A DNA stretch of 64,000 nt from Firm-04 sp045596625 (GTDB lineage: Bacteria > Bacillota > Clostridia > Oscillospirales > Ruminococcaceae), in NCBI GenBank assembly GCA_045596625.1, contig JAZOCU010000007.1, positions 1 to 64,000 on the forward strand, in the 5' to 3' direction. Every line of letters begins with the position of its first letter. Within the stretch, counting starts at the first letter, position 1. The notes under the pieces are model-generated. The model did no database searches. It worked only from the letters and a program-made list of their open reading frames with translations, and was not told where the DNA came from. This document shows positions 42,913 through 52,210 of this stretch, one piece after another. The position numbers and the translations under genes are program-made.

Positions 42913-43408
42913 GCACTTTTTCGCTTTGGGACGATTTTTTTATATTTTCTGTCTCCGGGTTTCCTTGTGTGACAGCGGCACGATATGCAGCCATTGCTTT
43001 TTTGCGCTGTATGACGATCGCAGTGACAGCCAATGACAGGATCAGAAGGGAATCTATGAGCAGTGCGTGCTGATAGAATGCCATAGCAGGCACTGTGGGA
43101 TCATCGAGCAAATAGGCACGCAGAGCAGGAACAGTCAGCACTGCGGTCAGGAGCATCGGCGGAATGGCGAGCCAACGCAGTATGGGCTTGGGCTTTGCTG
43201 TACATACTGCCGTTGCACACAATGTCAGCAGCCAGAATGCGGATTGAAATCCTGTGGAGATACGGGCTGTGAGAAAGCACATGGCATCGTTGACCTGATG
43301 GATGCAATAGAAGGTGATGGCCATGATGCAGCAGGTCACGAGCAGATGCGGCACAAAGGCAGCGACAACACCGGAAACGGCAGATAAGGTATGCTTTTGC
43401 GGCTGCAT
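42896..43408 (-). CDS. hypothetical membrane protein
   Basis: Not recognised. 170 residues with about four hydrophobic helices (~13-35, 55-72, 78-98, 112-133) and a polar, Lys/Ser/Glu-rich C-terminal tail of ~35 residues in the cytoplasm. It starts 4 bp after the stop of the phosphodiester-glycosidase-domain gene, with GGAGGTG about 12 bp before the ATG, so it is translated from the same mRNA. Its 3' end overlaps the rpsF promoter. Confidence 0.72.
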   Translation of the reverse strand: MQPQKHTLSAVSGVVAAFVPHLLVTCCIMAITFYCIHQVNDAMCFLTARISTGFQSAFWLLTLCATAVCTAKPKPILRWLAIPPMLLTAVLTVPALRAYLLDDPTVPAMAFYQHALLIDSLLILSLAVTAIVIQRKKAMAAYRAAVTQGNPETENIKKSSQSEKVLDKQS

Positions 43409-43412
43409 AACT

Positions 43413-44471
43413 TCAGTTCACCTCCGCAATGTAAAAAATATCACTGGTAGGTCTGCCTCCGTTATAGGGCTGATTACAGACATCGCCGTTAAAGATCATC
43501 ATTGCACTCTGACCGCCATCGAGATTATAGGCATTCCGACAGCCCAGATCAACAAAGAGCTGTGCAAAATCCTTTAAGGTAAGTCCGATGGAATATCCCT
43601 CCTGACGGCCATCCACGGTAATGAACACATAATGCCCCGGCTCATAGTAGCCGAATCCGGTTCGTGGATTGATCCCGCTGATGCTTGAGGAGAATTTTTC
43701 CGGTGCTTGATAATCCCTTACCAATGCAGGCCCGAAGCTCATGGTCTGATAGAGTCCGTTCTGCATGGCAGCATCGAGATTGAATTCAGAGGCGGATTCC
43801 ACGGTGACAGTTCCGTCGTAAAACATCGAACAGACATCGTTGCGCATCGTATCTCGATAGAGCGTATAGTTTCGTACGATCACGCCGTTATCGCGAATGC
43901 CGTAATAATCGCCGTTGACCGCTAAGATGGCATTGTTGGCAGCAGCGATATTCTGAGGCCATTCTGTGAGGTTTTTACCATATTCGCCCTTTGCAAAGGC
44001 AGATTTCAGATTATCGATATAGCGCACATACACATCCGCAATATAAGCCACGCTGGAGCCTACCTGTCGGGTTTCAATATTGATGTACACATCATGGCTG
44101 CGGTAGCTGTTTTCCGTTACAGTGATCTGGTCGCCGGGAGCAAACAGAGTCGGCCACTTGCTGCCCCAGCCCGTAAGATCGTATTGCACTGTTGTAGTGG
44201 TTGTTGTCTCGGCTTGTGTGTCAGAGCCCGTTTGCTCTGACAAAGCCGATGTACCGATTGTCGTCGTCAAAGCTGTCGTAGAGCCGTATGGATTCTGATT
44301 TGGAATCGCCGCCTGCTGCAGCTTGTTGGGGTCATTTTCCAGTGTTTGCGGACGCACATGATGGAAGTAGGCAAACGACAGCATACAGGCCGCCAGCAGT
44401 ATGGTATCTGCCAGCAGCATCAGCGGAAGAGGCATCGGTTTTTTGGGCATTGCGGAGATTTGCTTTGCCAT
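43413..44471 (-). CDS. phosphodiester glycosidase (NAGPA) domain protein
   Basis: A 352-residue membrane-anchored extracellular protein: one N-terminal helix (PLPLMLLADTILLAACMLSFAYF), a Ser/Thr-rich stalk (TTALTTTIGTSALSEQTGS...TTTTTV, ~50-90) and a PF09992-type domain with NAILAVNGDYYGIRDNG, MSFGPALVRD, FITVDGRQ and the signature NLDGGQSAMMIFNG. The domain is shared with mammalian uncovering enzyme and bacterial YngK/EpsL-like proteins and acts on phosphodiester-linked sugars, possibly wall teichoic or capsule polymers (inference). ATG 44471 follows AGAAAGGA by 9 bp; the open frame to 44525 overlaps the upstream gene without a site. 50 bp after the GT2-GtrA gene. Confidence 0.85.
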   Translation of the reverse strand: MAKQISAMPKKPMPLPLMLLADTILLAACMLSFAYFHHVRPQTLENDPNKLQQAAIPNQNPYGSTTALTTTIGTSALSEQTGSDTQAETTTTTTVQYDLTGWGSKWPTLFAPGDQITVTENSYRSHDVYINIETRQVGSSVAYIADVYVRYIDNLKSAFAKGEYGKNLTEWPQNIAAANNAILAVNGDYYGIRDNGVIVRNYTLYRDTMRNDVCSMFYDGTVTVESASEFNLDAAMQNGLYQTMSFGPALVRDYQAPEKFSSSISGINPRTGFGYYEPGHYVFITVDGRQEGYSIGLTLKDFAQLFVDLGCRNAYNLDGGQSAMMIFNGDVCNQPYNGGRPTSDIFYIAEVN

Positions 44472-44521
44472 ACAAAGTATCCTTTCTGCGCTGCGTGGGG
44501 AGCGCAAGCCGCTTGCGGGGA

Positions 44522-45610
44522 TCATTTCTCACGGAACACCCAATCCTGCTGAATACGGAAGCTGATAAAATATAGTATGGTATCCACCAGCAGCTTGAGC
44601 AGTGCCACTATCCATTTGCTTTCTCCAAACGGCAGCGTCAGCAGAAAGACCAATCCATAAGAGGCAAACATCTGCAAAACACAGAGGATATAATATCGGA
44701 GCAGAGTCTGCTTTAAGGGTGCATCGCTGCGAAACACGGCTTTGCGATTGAGTGTATAATTAAACAGAGAACTGATCACGCGCGCAATTACCGTAGCAAT
44801 CAATAAACGGGGGGATTTTGCCAGATTTTTGAGCAGAATATTCAGCAGATTGAATATGCCATAATCCAAAAGGAAGGAACATATGGAGCTGAGAAAGAAT
44901 CGGATGATAATGCCATATACGCGCAGAGAATCCTTGATGGGACGAAAATGTGAGGTTTTGTTTTCGTCGATATAAAGGGTGCGGATGATCTGTTCTGCAA
45001 GGGGGATGTGTTTGCTTTTACAGACCAACAGCATATTGGTTTCATATTCAAAGCGTTCTCCTTCGATCTCCGGCAGCAATGGGATCACCGATTGCGGAAA
45101 AGCCCGCAGACCGGTCTGGGTATCCGAAATCTTGAGTCCGCAGAAGGCTCGGAAGATAAAGGAGGTGCATTTGTTGCCAAACCGGCTTTTCGGCGGAACA
45201 TTTTCCGCTTTGAAATCCCGTACACCCAGCACGATGGTATCGGGCTGTTGGTGTTCGCTGCACAGCGCCAGCATCTTGCTTACGCAGGCTTCAATATCTT
45301 CGGGATGATGCTGGTTGTCTCCATCAATGGTCACACAGCCGCGGGATTCACTTCGGTTTTCCAGATACCATGCAAAGGCAGTTTTCAATGCACGCCCTTT
45401 CCCCAGATTCTGCGGATGATGAAGCAATGCACAGCCAAAGCGGCTGACTGCTTCTTCAAAAAAATGCTGATTCTTTTGTGCTGAGCCGTCATCAATCAGC
45501 AAAATATCTGTAAATCCACGCTTCCTGATGCCCTCGATCACAGTGAGCAATCGGCTGTCGGGATCCAGTGAAGGGATGATTACTGTAATGTCCTGAAATT
45601 CATATGCCAT
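44522..45610 (-). CDS. GT2 glycosyltransferase fused to GtrA-like flippase domain
   Basis: A 362-residue fusion. Residues ~1-225 are a GT-A family 2 domain of the dolichyl/undecaprenyl-phosphate sugar synthase type (TVIIPSLDPD, LLIDDGSAQ, NLGKGRALKTAF, VTIDGDNQHHPED with the metal-binding DxD). Residues ~235-355 hold four transmembrane helices of the GtrA family (FLLDYGIFNLLNILL; RVISSLFNYTLNRKAVF). Together they would make and flip an undecaprenyl-phosphate-linked sugar for wall or glycan decoration. ATG 45610 follows GGGAGG by about 10 bp. Promoter at 45692-45720; it leads a unit with the phosphodiester-glycosidase and membrane protein genes. Confidence 0.9.
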   Translation of the reverse strand: MAYEFQDITVIIPSLDPDSRLLTVIEGIRKRGFTDILLIDDGSAQKNQHFFEEAVSRFGCALLHHPQNLGKGRALKTAFAWYLENRSESRGCVTIDGDNQHHPEDIEACVSKMLALCSEHQQPDTIVLGVRDFKAENVPPKSRFGNKCTSFIFRAFCGLKISDTQTGLRAFPQSVIPLLPEIEGERFEYETNMLLVCKSKHIPLAEQIIRTLYIDENKTSHFRPIKDSLRVYGIIIRFFLSSICSFLLDYGIFNLLNILLKNLAKSPRLLIATVIARVISSLFNYTLNRKAVFRSDAPLKQTLLRYYILCVLQMFASYGLVFLLTLPFGESKWIVALLKLLVDTILYFISFRIQQDWVFREK

Positions 45611-45691
45611 TGAAAAACCGCCTCCCTCTTGTTTCTTCTGAAACACCCTTACATCCGGGTTTTGATCAAAGGGCGCAATATATCAGCTATA

Positions 45692-45720
45692 ATTATATCA
45701 TGAAATATTTGGGATTGCAA
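45692..45720 (-). promoter_or_regulatory. promoter of the GT2-GtrA unit
   Basis: Minus strand -35 TTGCAA (45720-45715), 17 bp, perfect -10 TATAAT (45697-45692). Confidence 0.87.
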
Positions 45721-45764
45721 GCGTTGTTCCGAACAAATTCGACACCAAAAGAGATATGAAAAAA

Positions 45765-45805
45765 CGATCCTTCTGCGGATACAAAACAGTATCGCAGAAG
45801 GATCG
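45765..45805 (-). terminator. terminator of the GH3 operon
   Basis: CGATCCTTCTGCG pairs perfectly with CGCAGAAGGATCG around a 15-nt loop; TTTTTT follows on the minus strand, just past the GH3 stop codon. Confidence 0.92.
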
Positions 45806-45811
45806 CAAGGA

Positions 45812-48094
45812 TCATTGTTTTTTGATCTGACGCATAGCGGTGTATAATATCTGCTGTTGTTCCTCGGAACAGCCGTGATTGCGCAGGATCAGTGAAATTG
45901 CATCCTGTGCGGTATATTCATAGCTGGTAAGCATTGCGCACCATGAAATGCCTTGCTGTACAAAGAATTGCTTTACAGTCTCCTGCAGAGCCGGTGTTTC
46001 CATGATGATCTTCACAGAGGTCTTTGCGCCGTAAGAATAGGGCGATTCCACATCGGCATAGACCATACAGGAGGCTTGCAGATCCCGGGAGGAGAATCCT
46101 GCGCTCAGCTCATAGAAGCCCTCTTCCAAGGTCCATGTGTGGAGATTGGGGTCATAGGAAGAAAAGGCACTGCGATCCAATGTGACAGTGATCGTTTGTG
46201 TCTCTCCTGCAGAAAGTGACAGCTTACGGAAGGCTTTCAGCTCACGGATGGGTTTGGTCAATGTACTGTGTGGATCCCGTACATAAAGCTGCACTACGGT
46301 TTTTCCGTCCTTACTGCCGCAGTTGCGGACGGTGACATTGAGTGTTACGGTATCGCAAAAGCGTTCGGCTTCTGCCTGCAGCGCCGTGATGGCAAAATCG
46401 GTATAGGATAATCCATGGCCGAATGGATATTGAGGTTCGATTTTTCGTGCATCATACCAGCGATAGCCGGCGAAAATGCCCTCTGCATACTGCACCTGCA
46501 TACCATCACCGGGAAAATGCAGATAAGCGGGAAGATCCTCCAGACGCTTTGGCCATGTCAGCGGCAGCCTGCCCGATGGATTTCGATTGCCGCACAGCAG
46601 GTCTGCCATAGCGGAAGCACCCTGCATACCGGGCAAAAACAGACAGAAGATCGCATCAAATTCCTGTTCCCATTGCCCTAAGGCAACAGGTGCGGCTACA
46701 TTCAGCAGCAATATGGTTTTCATGCCCTTTGCTTTTGCCGCAGGCAGCAGCGAGGCCCATTCCTTTGCTACGGATTCGGTAATGGAAATGGATTTCAGGT
46801 CATTGCCCTCCTGCCCGGGCAGTGTATAGACATAAAGGAGCGTATCAGCGTGTTCGGGCATATTGTGAAGCGTAACTTGTGCAAATCGTTTCGAGAGCGC
46901 CTTGTCAAAGGGAATATTTCTTGTGGTATGAATTCCGGCGCTGCCTTCTCCGCAGGTGAGCAGCTCTGCTGCATTCTTTCCATAAACTGCAAGGCTTGCC
47001 GATGCGGAAAGGGGACAGCAGCAGTTTTCGTTTTTCAGCAGGATGATGCCCTCAGCAGCAGCTTCATAAGCAGCCTGATCGGTTTGCTCCAGTGAGATCT
47101 CTCCGCCTGCCGGCAGTGCATATTGTGCTGCAAGCTTTGCAACACGATTCGCAGAGATTGCCAGTGCTTCGGGATCCAAAGAACCATCTGCCAGTGCGGC
47201 GGTAAGCGGTTCGGGAGATACCGGTCCCGGCATTTGCAGATCGTTTCCGGCATTGATGGCAGCTGCCGGATGATATACAGCACCCCAATCGGACATGACC
47301 AATCCCTCAAAGCCCCATTCTTCACGAAGCATATCATGCAGCAGCGCACGATTCTCCGTGCAGGGTATGCCATTGATCTGATTATAGGCACTCATGACCG
47401 TTGCGACACCGGCATCCACACAGGCACGAAAGCCGGGATAATACAGCTCATGCAGGGCACGTTCCGAGATCTCCTCGTTGATGCTCAACCGATTGGTTTC
47501 CTGATTGTTGGCGGCAAAATGCTTGACATTGGCGGCAACACCGTGCTTTTGCACACCCTTGACCAATGAGGGAGCGAGAGCGGTAATCAAATAGGGATCC
47601 TCGGAATAGCCCTCGAACAGACGGCCGTTTCGCACATCCCGATGCAGATTGACATTTGGTGTACCCAGCAGTACATGTACCCCATAGGCACGGGCTTCGG
47701 TTCCCAGCGCATCGCCTACTGCCTCAACCACTTCGGGATTCCATGTGGCACCCAGCAAAATGCCGGGCGGATAGCAGCCGGGCGGTGTCATCGATGGAAA
47801 TCGTTCCCGGAGCCGCTGTGTGATCCATTCATAGAGTGCCTTTGCTTCTTCAGTTGCCAGCACCTCGGGCTGATAGAAATGTTCGATCACATCGATCTTT
47901 GCTTCTTCGCTGACATCGGTTCTGCCGGATGCACTGATCATATCACCGAAAAGCTGTTCAAAATTCATGCCGGTTCCGCCATCCAGCAACTGCATACGGG
48001 GAATATCCTGCTCCGGTATGCCGGCAGAACCGAAGAAGGAACCGCCGCCTACCAAACGGATCTGCTGCTGTGGCGTAAGTTGCTTTTGTTCCAT
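45812..48094 (-). CDS. beta-glucosidase-type glycoside hydrolase, family GH3
   Basis: A 760-residue GH3 enzyme. Domain order: (beta/alpha)8 barrel (to ~310) with KHFAANNQETNR and nucleophile block GLVMSDWGAVYHP (Asp269); alpha/beta sandwich (~330-560) with ILLKNENCCCPL and the sugar-binding GRLPLTWP; and a fibronectin III-like C-terminal domain (GHGLSYTDFAITALQ...TVQLYVRDPHSTLTKPIRELKAF). It probably cleaves cello-oligosaccharides or related beta-glucosides; other beta-glycosides are possible. No signal peptide, so cytoplasmic, complementing the extracellular GH48. ATG 48094 follows AGAGGTG. It is 24 bp after the patatin-like gene. Confidence 0.93.
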   Translation of the reverse strand: MEQKQLTPQQQIRLVGGGSFFGSAGIPEQDIPRMQLLDGGTGMNFEQLFGDMISASGRTDVSEEAKIDVIEHFYQPEVLATEEAKALYEWITQRLRERFPSMTPPGCYPPGILLGATWNPEVVEAVGDALGTEARAYGVHVLLGTPNVNLHRDVRNGRLFEGYSEDPYLITALAPSLVKGVQKHGVAANVKHFAANNQETNRLSINEEISERALHELYYPGFRACVDAGVATVMSAYNQINGIPCTENRALLHDMLREEWGFEGLVMSDWGAVYHPAAAINAGNDLQMPGPVSPEPLTAALADGSLDPEALAISANRVAKLAAQYALPAGGEISLEQTDQAAYEAAAEGIILLKNENCCCPLSASASLAVYGKNAAELLTCGEGSAGIHTTRNIPFDKALSKRFAQVTLHNMPEHADTLLYVYTLPGQEGNDLKSISITESVAKEWASLLPAAKAKGMKTILLLNVAAPVALGQWEQEFDAIFCLFLPGMQGASAMADLLCGNRNPSGRLPLTWPKRLEDLPAYLHFPGDGMQVQYAEGIFAGYRWYDARKIEPQYPFGHGLSYTDFAITALQAEAERFCDTVTLNVTVRNCGSKDGKTVVQLYVRDPHSTLTKPIRELKAFRKLSLSAGETQTITVTLDRSAFSSYDPNLHTWTLEEGFYELSAGFSSRDLQASCMVYADVESPYSYGAKTSVKIIMETPALQETVKQFFVQQGISWCAMLTSYEYTAQDAISLILRNHGCSEEQQQILYTAMRQIKKQ

Positions 48095-48118
48095 AAAAAC
48101 ACCTCTTTTATCTTTGAT

Positions 48119-49234
48119 TTACAGGGGATTTTTGTATCCGATCTGCCGCAATGCGCCAAAATCGTTCAATGCATCCAAAAATACAAGCGGATCCATGATC
48201 CATGCATAGCGGATCTGATCGGGACCGAGGATGCGGTAATGCTGTTGGAATCCCGGCGTGCGATGGTGCTGGATCCGCCAGCCTTCTATGGCAAACAGGT
48301 CGTTATACCAGAGCGTTCCGCCCATCGTCGGGAAGGGCAGATTACCGCAGAAGCGTTTTTGATACCGCTCCAGAAAAAGACGGATCGCAGCAGCACTGTC
48401 AAAAACGCGCTGCATTTTTTCGGTCAGTGCAGCATTGATGCCGCCAATATCCCCATGATACAGTGTAGTGTGCTCCAGCAGCGCAAGGGTATCCCGATAG
48501 CCCTGCAGCATGCACTGATGAATGTGTTCGGATGTAAAATTCAATGTGCCCGAAAGCAGCTTACCCATGGAGTGCAGCGGCTTGCATACGGTAAAGCTGC
48601 AATCGGAATACTGTTCTGCCAGATTATGTCTGCCCACACGGGCAAGGCGGGAATTCTGTACGCCATAGAGCGAGAATTCATGATTGAGGGAAACCAAGAG
48701 CATACTGCGATGTCCGAAAGCATAGAGAGCAGGGATGCAATGATCTCCTTCCGGAGTCAAGCCGCCATCCAGATAGGTGCTTCCTTGATAGGATTCGGGA
48801 CGGAATATTCCCGGAATCGCTGAGGATGCCAGCAGCAGGGTGCGGATGTCATCGGCACAAAGACCGTTGAGCTGATGATATTCTGTACAGCGCCGGGCGG
48901 TATGATATACGCTGACATAGAGGGCAATGGGTGCATTGCTGACCGCCTCCAGAGGAACTTCATGGAGCAGGCGGATCAGACCCTTGCGAGAAAATAAAGC
49001 ACCGCCTACGCCATCGGAGAGCATGTCTTCGGGGCGCAGAGAAAGCCATATCTGTGCAGCAAGCTCCCAATCACCGAAAGCGAATAAAACAGCGTTTAAG
49101 GCGCCTACGGAGCAGCCTGCTACTGCGGTGATATGATCCAGTCGATGCTGCTCCGACAACGCTTTCCATGCACCGATCTGAAATGCACCCTTTGCACCGC
49201 CGCCGGAAAGCAACAGTCCGGTGGGATGATTCAT
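48119..49234 (-). CDS. patatin-like phospholipase
   Basis: A 371-residue serine lipase of the patatin/RssA group. Oxyanion loop LSGGGAKGAFQIGAW near residue 10, nucleophile elbow GCSVGALNA (G-x-S-x-G, Ser about residue 44) and the dyad Asp in YLDGGLTPEGD (about residue 155) are all present, so the catalytic dyad is intact. It likely hydrolyses membrane phospholipids or lysophospholipids inside the cell. ATG 49234 follows AAAGGAGCC by 9 bp and lies 4 bp after the stop of the upstream gene: the two are tightly coupled, and the GH3 gene follows by 24 bp. Confidence 0.92.
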   Translation of the reverse strand: MNHPTGLLLSGGGAKGAFQIGAWKALSEQHRLDHITAVAGCSVGALNAVLFAFGDWELAAQIWLSLRPEDMLSDGVGGALFSRKGLIRLLHEVPLEAVSNAPIALYVSVYHTARRCTEYHQLNGLCADDIRTLLLASSAIPGIFRPESYQGSTYLDGGLTPEGDHCIPALYAFGHRSMLLVSLNHEFSLYGVQNSRLARVGRHNLAEQYSDCSFTVCKPLHSMGKLLSGTLNFTSEHIHQCMLQGYRDTLALLEHTTLYHGDIGGINAALTEKMQRVFDSAAAIRLFLERYQKRFCGNLPFPTMGGTLWYNDLFAIEGWRIQHHRTPGFQQHYRILGPDQIRYAWIMDPLVFLDALNDFGALRQIGYKNPL

Positions 49235-49237
49235 AGG

Positions 49238-50635
49238 TCACAAGGCTCCTTTCTGCAGGGAAGATGATTGCGGCGCAGATGCGTGTTCTTTGCACGGTAC
49301 CGAAAGCTGCTGCAGGGTTTGCTCCATGGCGGTGAGCGCTTCAAGGGGCATGGGCTGTTCGGCATAACGGATCTGTGCAAAGGCATCGGTGATCTGCGCA
49401 AGCGGTTGTTGTGCTGTTACAGGCATCTGTATCTTTGAAAATGCAAGGATCTCAAGGGGTGTATCAGAGCGATGCGGCTGCTGTTTCCATGCAGGCGCAG
49501 TCAGCATCAGCCGATATCCCTCGTTGAATTTATCCAAAGAGGATGCGGAGGCTTTCCATTTTCTGTATCTCTTTTTCCAAAGACGCTGCACTGCCTTTTG
49601 CGGCGCATCTTCGATGGGCGTGCATATGGTTTCGATATCTGTATATTCTCCGGATTCTGCGGAATGGATTTCCGGTTCTCCGTTATGTGTTTGGCGGCGC
49701 AGATGAAAGGATGTCAAGCGCAGCCGTATATCATAGAACCAATCGGACAGCAGCGTTTTCCAGATCCAAAGCACCGGCGGGATCAAAAGCAGCCAGAGCA
49801 GATTCCATAACGGATTGGCGTCTGTGTTGTTCGGCGGCGGCAGCGTACCGGCATCGGGTACAGGAACGGATTCGACAGGCTGACCGCCGCTCAAGGTATC
49901 GAGCAGATGGGTGATGCCTTGCAGGAATACACGCAGCAGCCATTTTGCGGTATTGCCGAGAATTCCCAGCAGAGCAGCCAATGGCTTTGAGAACAAAAAC
50001 AATATCGCAGCGCTCCCTGACAGCAGAAGGAGCAATTGCAGATTGGTACGGCGGATCTCCGCAGGAATGGGCAGTGTGTCGTCACTGCGGCGATTTACCA
50101 GCCGAAGCAATGTATATTGATTGCGCAGCAGAAGATACACTGCTGTTTCGGCAGCCGCAGCAGAGATCATAAAATACAGAGGCGGAGACAGCTCTATGGA
50201 ATGCAGCATGATTGCCGCAAGCGTATGCAGTGTAAGAAATCCCACAAAGGCGTTGGTATCGAATAGCTGTTCCGCATCGCGCTTTGCACTGCCTGCACAG
50301 AAAAGGATCGTGATGCCTGTCAGCAGCAGTGCACAAGGGATTCCGATCCGGAAGCGGCAAAACCAAATGGCACAGAATGCCGCTGCAAGCATGACCGCAC
50401 AGCGCAAAAGCTTGCTGCGAAGAGGGCGGGTGGTCTGATACAGTGTACCGATCCTTACTGTCACTGCGGTGAGGACACCGCAGAAAAAGAGCACACTGCA
50501 ATAGAGAAGCGGCGATATGGCGGCTTTTGTTGCAATCGTGCTCAGCATCAGCCAAACAGGCAGCAGACAAAGTGTCCTTGCCATGAGCGCAAGCAGCTCT
50601 AACAGCATATCAAAGGTAACAATGGGTTTTCGCAT
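49238..50635 (-). CDS. hypothetical multi-TM protein with DUF4129-like C-terminus
   Basis: About 465 residues. Roughly nine hydrophobic helices in two groups (~15-190 and ~205-265, then one at ~305) precede a soluble C-terminal ~150 residues containing a K-x-Y-R-K-W...F-N-E-G-Y-R-L-M pattern. The architecture (membrane bundle, Pro-rich extracytoplasmic loop, one more helix, helical tail) resembles DUF4129/transglutaminase-associated membrane proteins, but there is no transglutaminase domain. Start is uncertain: the ATG at 50635 lacks a ribosome binding site, while a GTG at 50677 sits right after AAAGGAG (only 2 bp). Promoter at 50702-50730. First gene of the operon with patatin and GH3. Confidence 0.72.
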   Translation of the reverse strand: MRKPIVTFDMLLELLALMARTLCLLPVWLMLSTIATKAAISPLLYCSVLFFCGVLTAVTVRIGTLYQTTRPLRSKLLRCAVMLAAAFCAIWFCRFRIGIPCALLLTGITILFCAGSAKRDAEQLFDTNAFVGFLTLHTLAAIMLHSIELSPPLYFMISAAAAETAVYLLLRNQYTLLRLVNRRSDDTLPIPAEIRRTNLQLLLLLSGSAAILFLFSKPLAALLGILGNTAKWLLRVFLQGITHLLDTLSGGQPVESVPVPDAGTLPPPNNTDANPLWNLLWLLLIPPVLWIWKTLLSDWFYDIRLRLTSFHLRRQTHNGEPEIHSAESGEYTDIETICTPIEDAPQKAVQRLWKKRYRKWKASASSLDKFNEGYRLMLTAPAWKQQPHRSDTPLEILAFSKIQMPVTAQQPLAQITDAFAQIRYAEQPMPLEALTAMEQTLQQLSVPCKEHASAPQSSSLQKGAL

Positions 50636-50701
50636 AACGAATGGGTGCCCTGTGATATCCCCAAAGAGAAAGGACACAGCTCCTTTCGGAAGTTTGCCTT
50701 C

Positions 50702-50730
50702 ATTGTAGCATATGAGCGTTTTTTTGTCAA
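50702..50730 (-). promoter_or_regulatory. promoter of the membrane protein-patatin-GH3 operon
   Basis: Minus strand perfect -35 TTGACA (50730-50725), 17 bp, -10 TACAAT (50707-50702). Confidence 0.87.
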
Positions 50731-50739
50731 TGCAAAGAG

Positions 50740-50780
50740 AAACATCGCTGCACCCGTAACAGGCGGGCACAGCGATGTTT
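50740..50780 (-). terminator. terminator of the Gld-type ABC operon
   Basis: AAACATCGCTG pairs with CAGCGATGTTT, extended by CCCG/CGGG, around a short loop. Minus strand continues CTCTTTG. It lies 11 bp past the DUF4340 stop. Confidence 0.85.
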
Positions 50781-50791
50781 GAAAACGATCT

Positions 50792-52210
50792 TTAGGATTG
50801 ATTGGATTCCAGCGCATAGGTCAAGGCTTCATAGGCTTTCACAAGACCCGTGCTGCCGGTGAAGCGGTTAAGACGAACAGTAAAGTAAGAATATTGTCCG
50901 TCAACCATCAGATAGAAATTATTGCTTGCCTGCGGAATGAAGGTGAGATGTGTTTCGGTGCCGTCGGGATGCGTGTAGATGATCTCGGCGACCGATTCAC
51001 CGGAAGGTGTGGCATCCAGATCAATGGCGGTGACCCGCAGATCGGAAATGGCACGATAGAAATCCTGATACAGTGTCATAATATTTTCATCTTCCAATGC
51101 ATCGATATCAATATCATCGAGAGCATACTGTTCGTTGGCATAGTCCACGGAAAGCGTAATGTCCATGTCATACAGATCGCCCAGATTGACAGAGAGCTTG
51201 CTGACCTCTGCAATATCAAAGTCTGCACAATAGGCCAAAACATAATCATAGGTTTCGTTTTCGAGGAAGCTGACCTCTGCTCTGTTGATCCGGAATACCT
51301 GCTTAGAATCAGCAAAGTAGCCGTACATTTGCGTTTCATCCGCAGCATTGGAGATCATATCACCGAACCAGATCTCGGTTTCCATGGGGAGTCCGGCAAC
51401 ATTGGTGCCCTTGACTTTCAAGCGATAGGCAGGATCATCAAGCCCATATTTTGCAAGATCTGTGGGATTTTCCTCTACAAAGCCCTGTATCATGACACGA
51501 ACCAGGGTGTCCATCAGATCGGTGACAGAAGAAAGATTGATCGCAAAGGGTTTGGGCTGTGTCATGATCCATGTATAATCCTTGTTACGCTCCAGCTTCA
51601 CGGTCAGTGTATCTCCCCGGTACATTTCGAAATTCGTGACCTGTGTACTGTTGGTATCAAAGAGATACAGGTTCTTGAGCATATCCTTTGCGGAACAGAA
51701 TACAGAGCCCTCGGTGTAGCCGATGGTATATACATCATTGGAATCAGGCACCATGGCATAATAGGCGTTGAAGGTGGGCGTGCTGTCGCCCACATAGAGC
51801 ACATAGGGATTTTCTTCGCCTCGTTCGGTGGTGAATACTTTGAGGGTCACAGGATCATCAAAGCCGTAAAGTGCAGTTTCCTGGCAGTCAAAGGCGACGG
51901 TTTTTTCTGTATTCAGACTGCAGAAATAATTGCAGATCGTAGCAACAACATAAGTATTGAGATTGAACTGCTCTGCACTTGCCAATACCCAAGTACCGTT
52001 TATGGCATCCCATTCAAAAGCGAAATAGCCATCCTCATTATCCAGCGTGACCTTGGTGATCTGTGTGCCATCGAAGGAAAACAGAGATTTTGCATTGCCG
52101 ATCTGTGCTTCCTTTTCCTTTTCGGTAGCATTCATATCCACAATGAAATAGGCAGCACAAAGTGCGAGTGCAGCAATTGTCAGTCCGATAATCCAGCGAA
52201 TGGGCTTCAT
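50792..52210 (-). CDS. DUF4340 domain protein of a Gld-type ABC system
   Basis: A 472-residue protein: one N-terminal transmembrane helix (IIGLTIAALALCAAYFIVD) and a large extracytoplasmic region made of beta-rich repeats (VTLDNEDGYFAFEWD, ENPYVLYVGDSTPTFNAYYAMV, EIWFGDMISNAADETQMYGYF) typical of DUF4340. These proteins usually sit beside GldG-like and ABC-2 genes, as here, and are thought to be envelope partners of the exporter; the substrate is not known. The start overlaps the GldG-like gene by 4 bp (ATGA), showing translational coupling. Confidence 0.87.
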   Translation of the reverse strand: MKPIRWIIGLTIAALALCAAYFIVDMNATEKEKEAQIGNAKSLFSFDGTQITKVTLDNEDGYFAFEWDAINGTWVLASAEQFNLNTYVVATICNYFCSLNTEKTVAFDCQETALYGFDDPVTLKVFTTERGEENPYVLYVGDSTPTFNAYYAMVPDSNDVYTIGYTEGSVFCSAKDMLKNLYLFDTNSTQVTNFEMYRGDTLTVKLERNKDYTWIMTQPKPFAINLSSVTDLMDTLVRVMIQGFVEENPTDLAKYGLDDPAYRLKVKGTNVAGLPMETEIWFGDMISNAADETQMYGYFADSKQVFRINRAEVSFLENETYDYVLAYCADFDIAEVSKLSVNLGDLYDMDITLSVDYANEQYALDDIDIDALEDENIMTLYQDFYRAISDLRVTAIDLDATPSGESVAEIIYTHPDGTETHLTFIPQASNNFYLMVDGQYSYFTVRLNRFTGSTGLVKAYEALTYALESNQS

